Source: Colius striatus (lineage: Eukaryota > Chordata > Aves > Coliiformes > Coliidae). Taken from it: DNA of 64,000 nt. Shown in pieces: positions 61,286-64,000 of this stretch. The DNA is taken from contig NC_084763.1 of the NCBI RefSeq assembly GCF_028858725.1, positions 51,282,152-51,346,151 on the forward strand. Reading direction: 5' to 3'. The notes under the pieces were generated by a model, which saw nothing but the letters and a program-made list of their open reading frames with translations, had not been told where the DNA came from and made no database searches. Made by a program: the position numbers and the translations under genes. Each line of letters starts with the position of its first letter. The first letter of the stretch is position 1.

Positions 61286-64000
61286 GTAAGTCAACAACTT
61301 ATTCCTGTATCTTCTCGTTGTGTGTTCACACTAAGCGGTGGATTTTTGCAAATGGGAATTTATTCCTTTTTTTTATCCCCAAACTGTAAGAAAAACATTC
61401 TGAAGAATGTTTTTGTTTGAAAAACCCGTGAGATTTTCTTTCAGAATATCTGCTCATGTCTCTTTATACTTTATGGCTAGTATGAATACGAAACTTCCTC
61501 AAGCTGTATCCTTTTATTTAGTCTGCCTTCACTTATGGATAGGAAATTATTCAAATTTCCATCATGTAAAATGTCGGCATCTTGTTTGTTCTCAAAAGCC
61601 TCAACAGTTCTGGCAAGTTTATTTCATGTTACTTCATCTTCCACCCCCGCCCCCACAAGGTTTGTCATAACTGCAAGATGATAAACTTATGTCTTATTCT
61701 AAATATTTAATGCTAAGTAAATGAAATGCTTTCATCTTCATAACATGCAGCTTACATAGTTGAAAAATATACCGCTAGATGATGATAGTGTTTTATAAGA
61801 AAATTAACTAAGCCATTGAAGCAAATCCAGTGTTGAAGTAAGGATCAAGACTTCCTGTTATCTTCAGAGGAAGTTATGCAATAAGGCTTCATTTGTTTCA
61901 GTAAGGCAATGATCATGATATGACCAGCTTGTTTTTTAGCATTTGTGGTCACATTTTCTGTTTGTGTGACTTATATTTATATTTCACCTCCCTAGTGAGA
62001 GAGCATTTCTTGAAGAAGTTGTTCTAGAAATATCTGAGAAAGTACACTAAATAGCTGGAGTGATAATACAGATTTCTCTCAGCACAAATGCAACTTGAGG
62101 AGTTCAATAGCTCCCACAATAACATTACATCCTTTGCACAGACAAAGGTTGATTGGCTGGCATTTTGCTCTGACCCCAGTGACCACAAACTTGTCCTAAT
62201 TGTCACAAATGCAGTCTGATTTTTTTCCATCACAGAAGAGAAGTAGGTGAGAGCCTTTCTTAGCCATTTGATTAGGATTTGGTCCTGGGATTTCTTGTTG
62301 AAGAATTAGGTCTATGAAGGACATGTACAATACTAATATTATACATTTTCTATCTGTTTAGTACTAGTACAGATTTAATTAATAAAGTAAAATATGATGT
62401 TTACCTCATATAAAGACACCTAAAAATTATACCTGATTGGTTTTTTGTGTAGCAATGATAGCACTTCAGTAATACTGCTTGGTAAATGGTGGAATTACTT
62501 AAATTGGTTTTCATTTTGCACCTACTATGTAGGTAACACACATGCTTTTCTTATTGGGTTATCTCCTATCTAGTATGAAGATACTTTGGTTGTAAAATGT
62601 CTTTCCTTGTTGACAAGTCAACTCTGATTATCCATCCTAACCCATAACCAATGAGTGACAAGAGATGTATATCACAAAAGCATGGAGATCTTCACATCAT
62701 TGCTTAGGAAATAAAATGAAAGCAAGTTCTATCAAGCTGAAACTGCAATACAGATTTTGTTATGTATGGATGCAATTATCAAGACTAAGTACTAGATGAT
62801 CCTAGTGTTTGGTGTCTGTGCATACTTTGGATTTTAGCCTTATGATTAAAGCAGATAGGTATCACCTTCCCTAGATCTAGTGCTTACATCTAATTTTTAG
62901 AAAATAAATCCTTTTTTTCTTATAAGTACTTCAAACAGGTGTATTTAGAGCCTGAAGCTCTGCTTGATTTAGTGGAAAAGTGGTTGGAAAAGTTCTTGGT
63001 ATCTGCCTGGTCTTGGGAAGCTGAATGGCACCGCAGCATAAATGGCAATATTGGTAGATTCAAAGGCAAATTTTGGAGAATATACCCTTGGCAACATAGC
63101 CATGGTCTGAACACTTGAGGAACTCACTGTTTCTAGATTGAGTTACTCTTTATCCCAGCTTTATATGAGACTCACAAATCCCTCATATCAGTTTATTCTG
63201 TAATAACATACCTCTCACAGTGCTTTACACTTCAATCAGAGGCAAATAATCACAGTTTTAGAGGTAAGACTCTGCATGAAGTCTTGGAGCATCACCAGTT
63301 CTACTCCTTTACTTCCCTTTGCCTTTTCTATTCCCGTTTCTATTGAGACTTATTATTGCTTTTTCTTTTTATCCCTTTTTCATTTTATAAACACTGTTCT
63401 TCTCATGTTATTTATTCTACTTCCTTTTACTAACTGTTCTCTGTTTCTCTCCTAAAGGGACTCCTGCTGCTCTCAATATACTTCCTTCAGCTATGTCTCT
63501 CTTCCCCTCTCCAGCTGTTTAAATCCAGCAACTAATTTCAGCTTAAATTCATGAGCTTTTTAATTGTCTCATTCCAACTTCAATACTGAAAGGTTAGTTG
63601 ACTTTTAAAGGTTGTAATTTAAAGTGGAATTTCTTGTTCTTTGCAACGTGATTAATGTAGGAAAAACGGGCTGTAACTGTGACCCAAGGTCAGAAGTTGA
63701 CATAAGTGAAAGTACACCTTAACTGCAAAGTGTCAGTGGAAAATGTTGTACTCAGATGTCTGGCATACGGACATGATTACAGGAAAAGGAGATTGCAAAT
63801 ATGACTGGCTTTACATGGCTCTTTGTTTTTCAAACCTGTCATCATAGTCCGGAATTTAGGCAATTAGTATGTTAAGGTCTGCTTTCATGTTGAGTAGCTG
63901 AAAGTTGGGCATGTAAATTCTTTTCTAGACTTCTTCATATGAGTTCAGTTTTTCTAAAAACATAATGCATTTAGATTCTCTGGTATTAATGAGTGGCTGC
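61286..64000 (+). other. PRTFDC1 intron 3 (partial)
   Basis: AT-rich sequence after exon 3 to the window end. I looked for the next HPRT-like exon (asparagine-aspartate-glutamine then GGDDLS-type coding) and did not find it, so intron 3 is longer than 2.7 kb. Confidence 0.75.

Noticed and set aside
62445-62490. AG followed by AATGATAGC, considered as PRTFDC1 exon 4
   Set aside because: The reading does not continue into the conserved HPRT-like sequence and no donor follows at the expected distance.
1-64000. tRNA, rRNA, CRISPR arrays or a novel multi-gene system
   Set aside because: No cloverleaf-like conserved boxes, rRNA words or regularly spaced repeats were seen. The window reads as ordinary bird genomic DNA with three known genes.

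Overview
The window is vertebrate nuclear DNA, almost certainly from a bird. It carries many 3'-truncated CR1 LINE copies ending in the avian ATTCTATG-type 8-mer, an avian ERVL-type solo LTR, compact introns and CpG-island promoters. Three protein-coding genes are supported. Together they form the conserved vertebrate block THNSL1 - ENKUR - PRTFDC1 (human 10p12.1), read here in the reverse of the human chromosome orientation.

Layout. Bases 1-25,900 hold no gene I can support. They contain an (AC)n and an (AATAG)n microsatellite, a GC-rich patch, several CR1 copies (one with a 5' inversion), an ERVL-type LTR and stretches that look like conserved non-coding sequence. THNSL1 lies on the minus strand at 25,920-28,133 as one uninterrupted 737-codon exon. 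A CpG island at about 30,850-31,720 separates it from ENKUR and looks like a shared divergent promoter. It carries two NRF1-like sites and, 163-175 bp before the ENKUR start codon, an RFX X-box typical of ciliary genes. ENKUR runs on the plus strand from 31,663 to 44,549 in five coding exons that join in frame to 255 codons (human 256). About 10 kb of intergenic DNA follows, with two clear CR1 copies and a weak LTR candidate. A second CpG island at about 54,180-55,000 holds PRTFDC1 exon 1. Exons 2 (107 bp) and 3 (184 bp) follow, and the gene continues beyond the right edge.

The genes do not form a pathway. THNSL1 is a probable mitochondrial shikimate-kinase-like/threonine-synthase-like protein. 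ENKUR is a ciliary and flagellar calmodulin/TRPC-associated microtubule inner protein. PRTFDC1 is an HPRT paralogue. I found no tRNA, rRNA, CRISPR or undescribed multi-gene system. The most useful observations are the X-box pair in the ENKUR promoter, the CR1 inversion, a hidden CR1 endonuclease-RT linker fragment in ENKUR intron 3, and the altered shikimate-binding motif in THNSL1.
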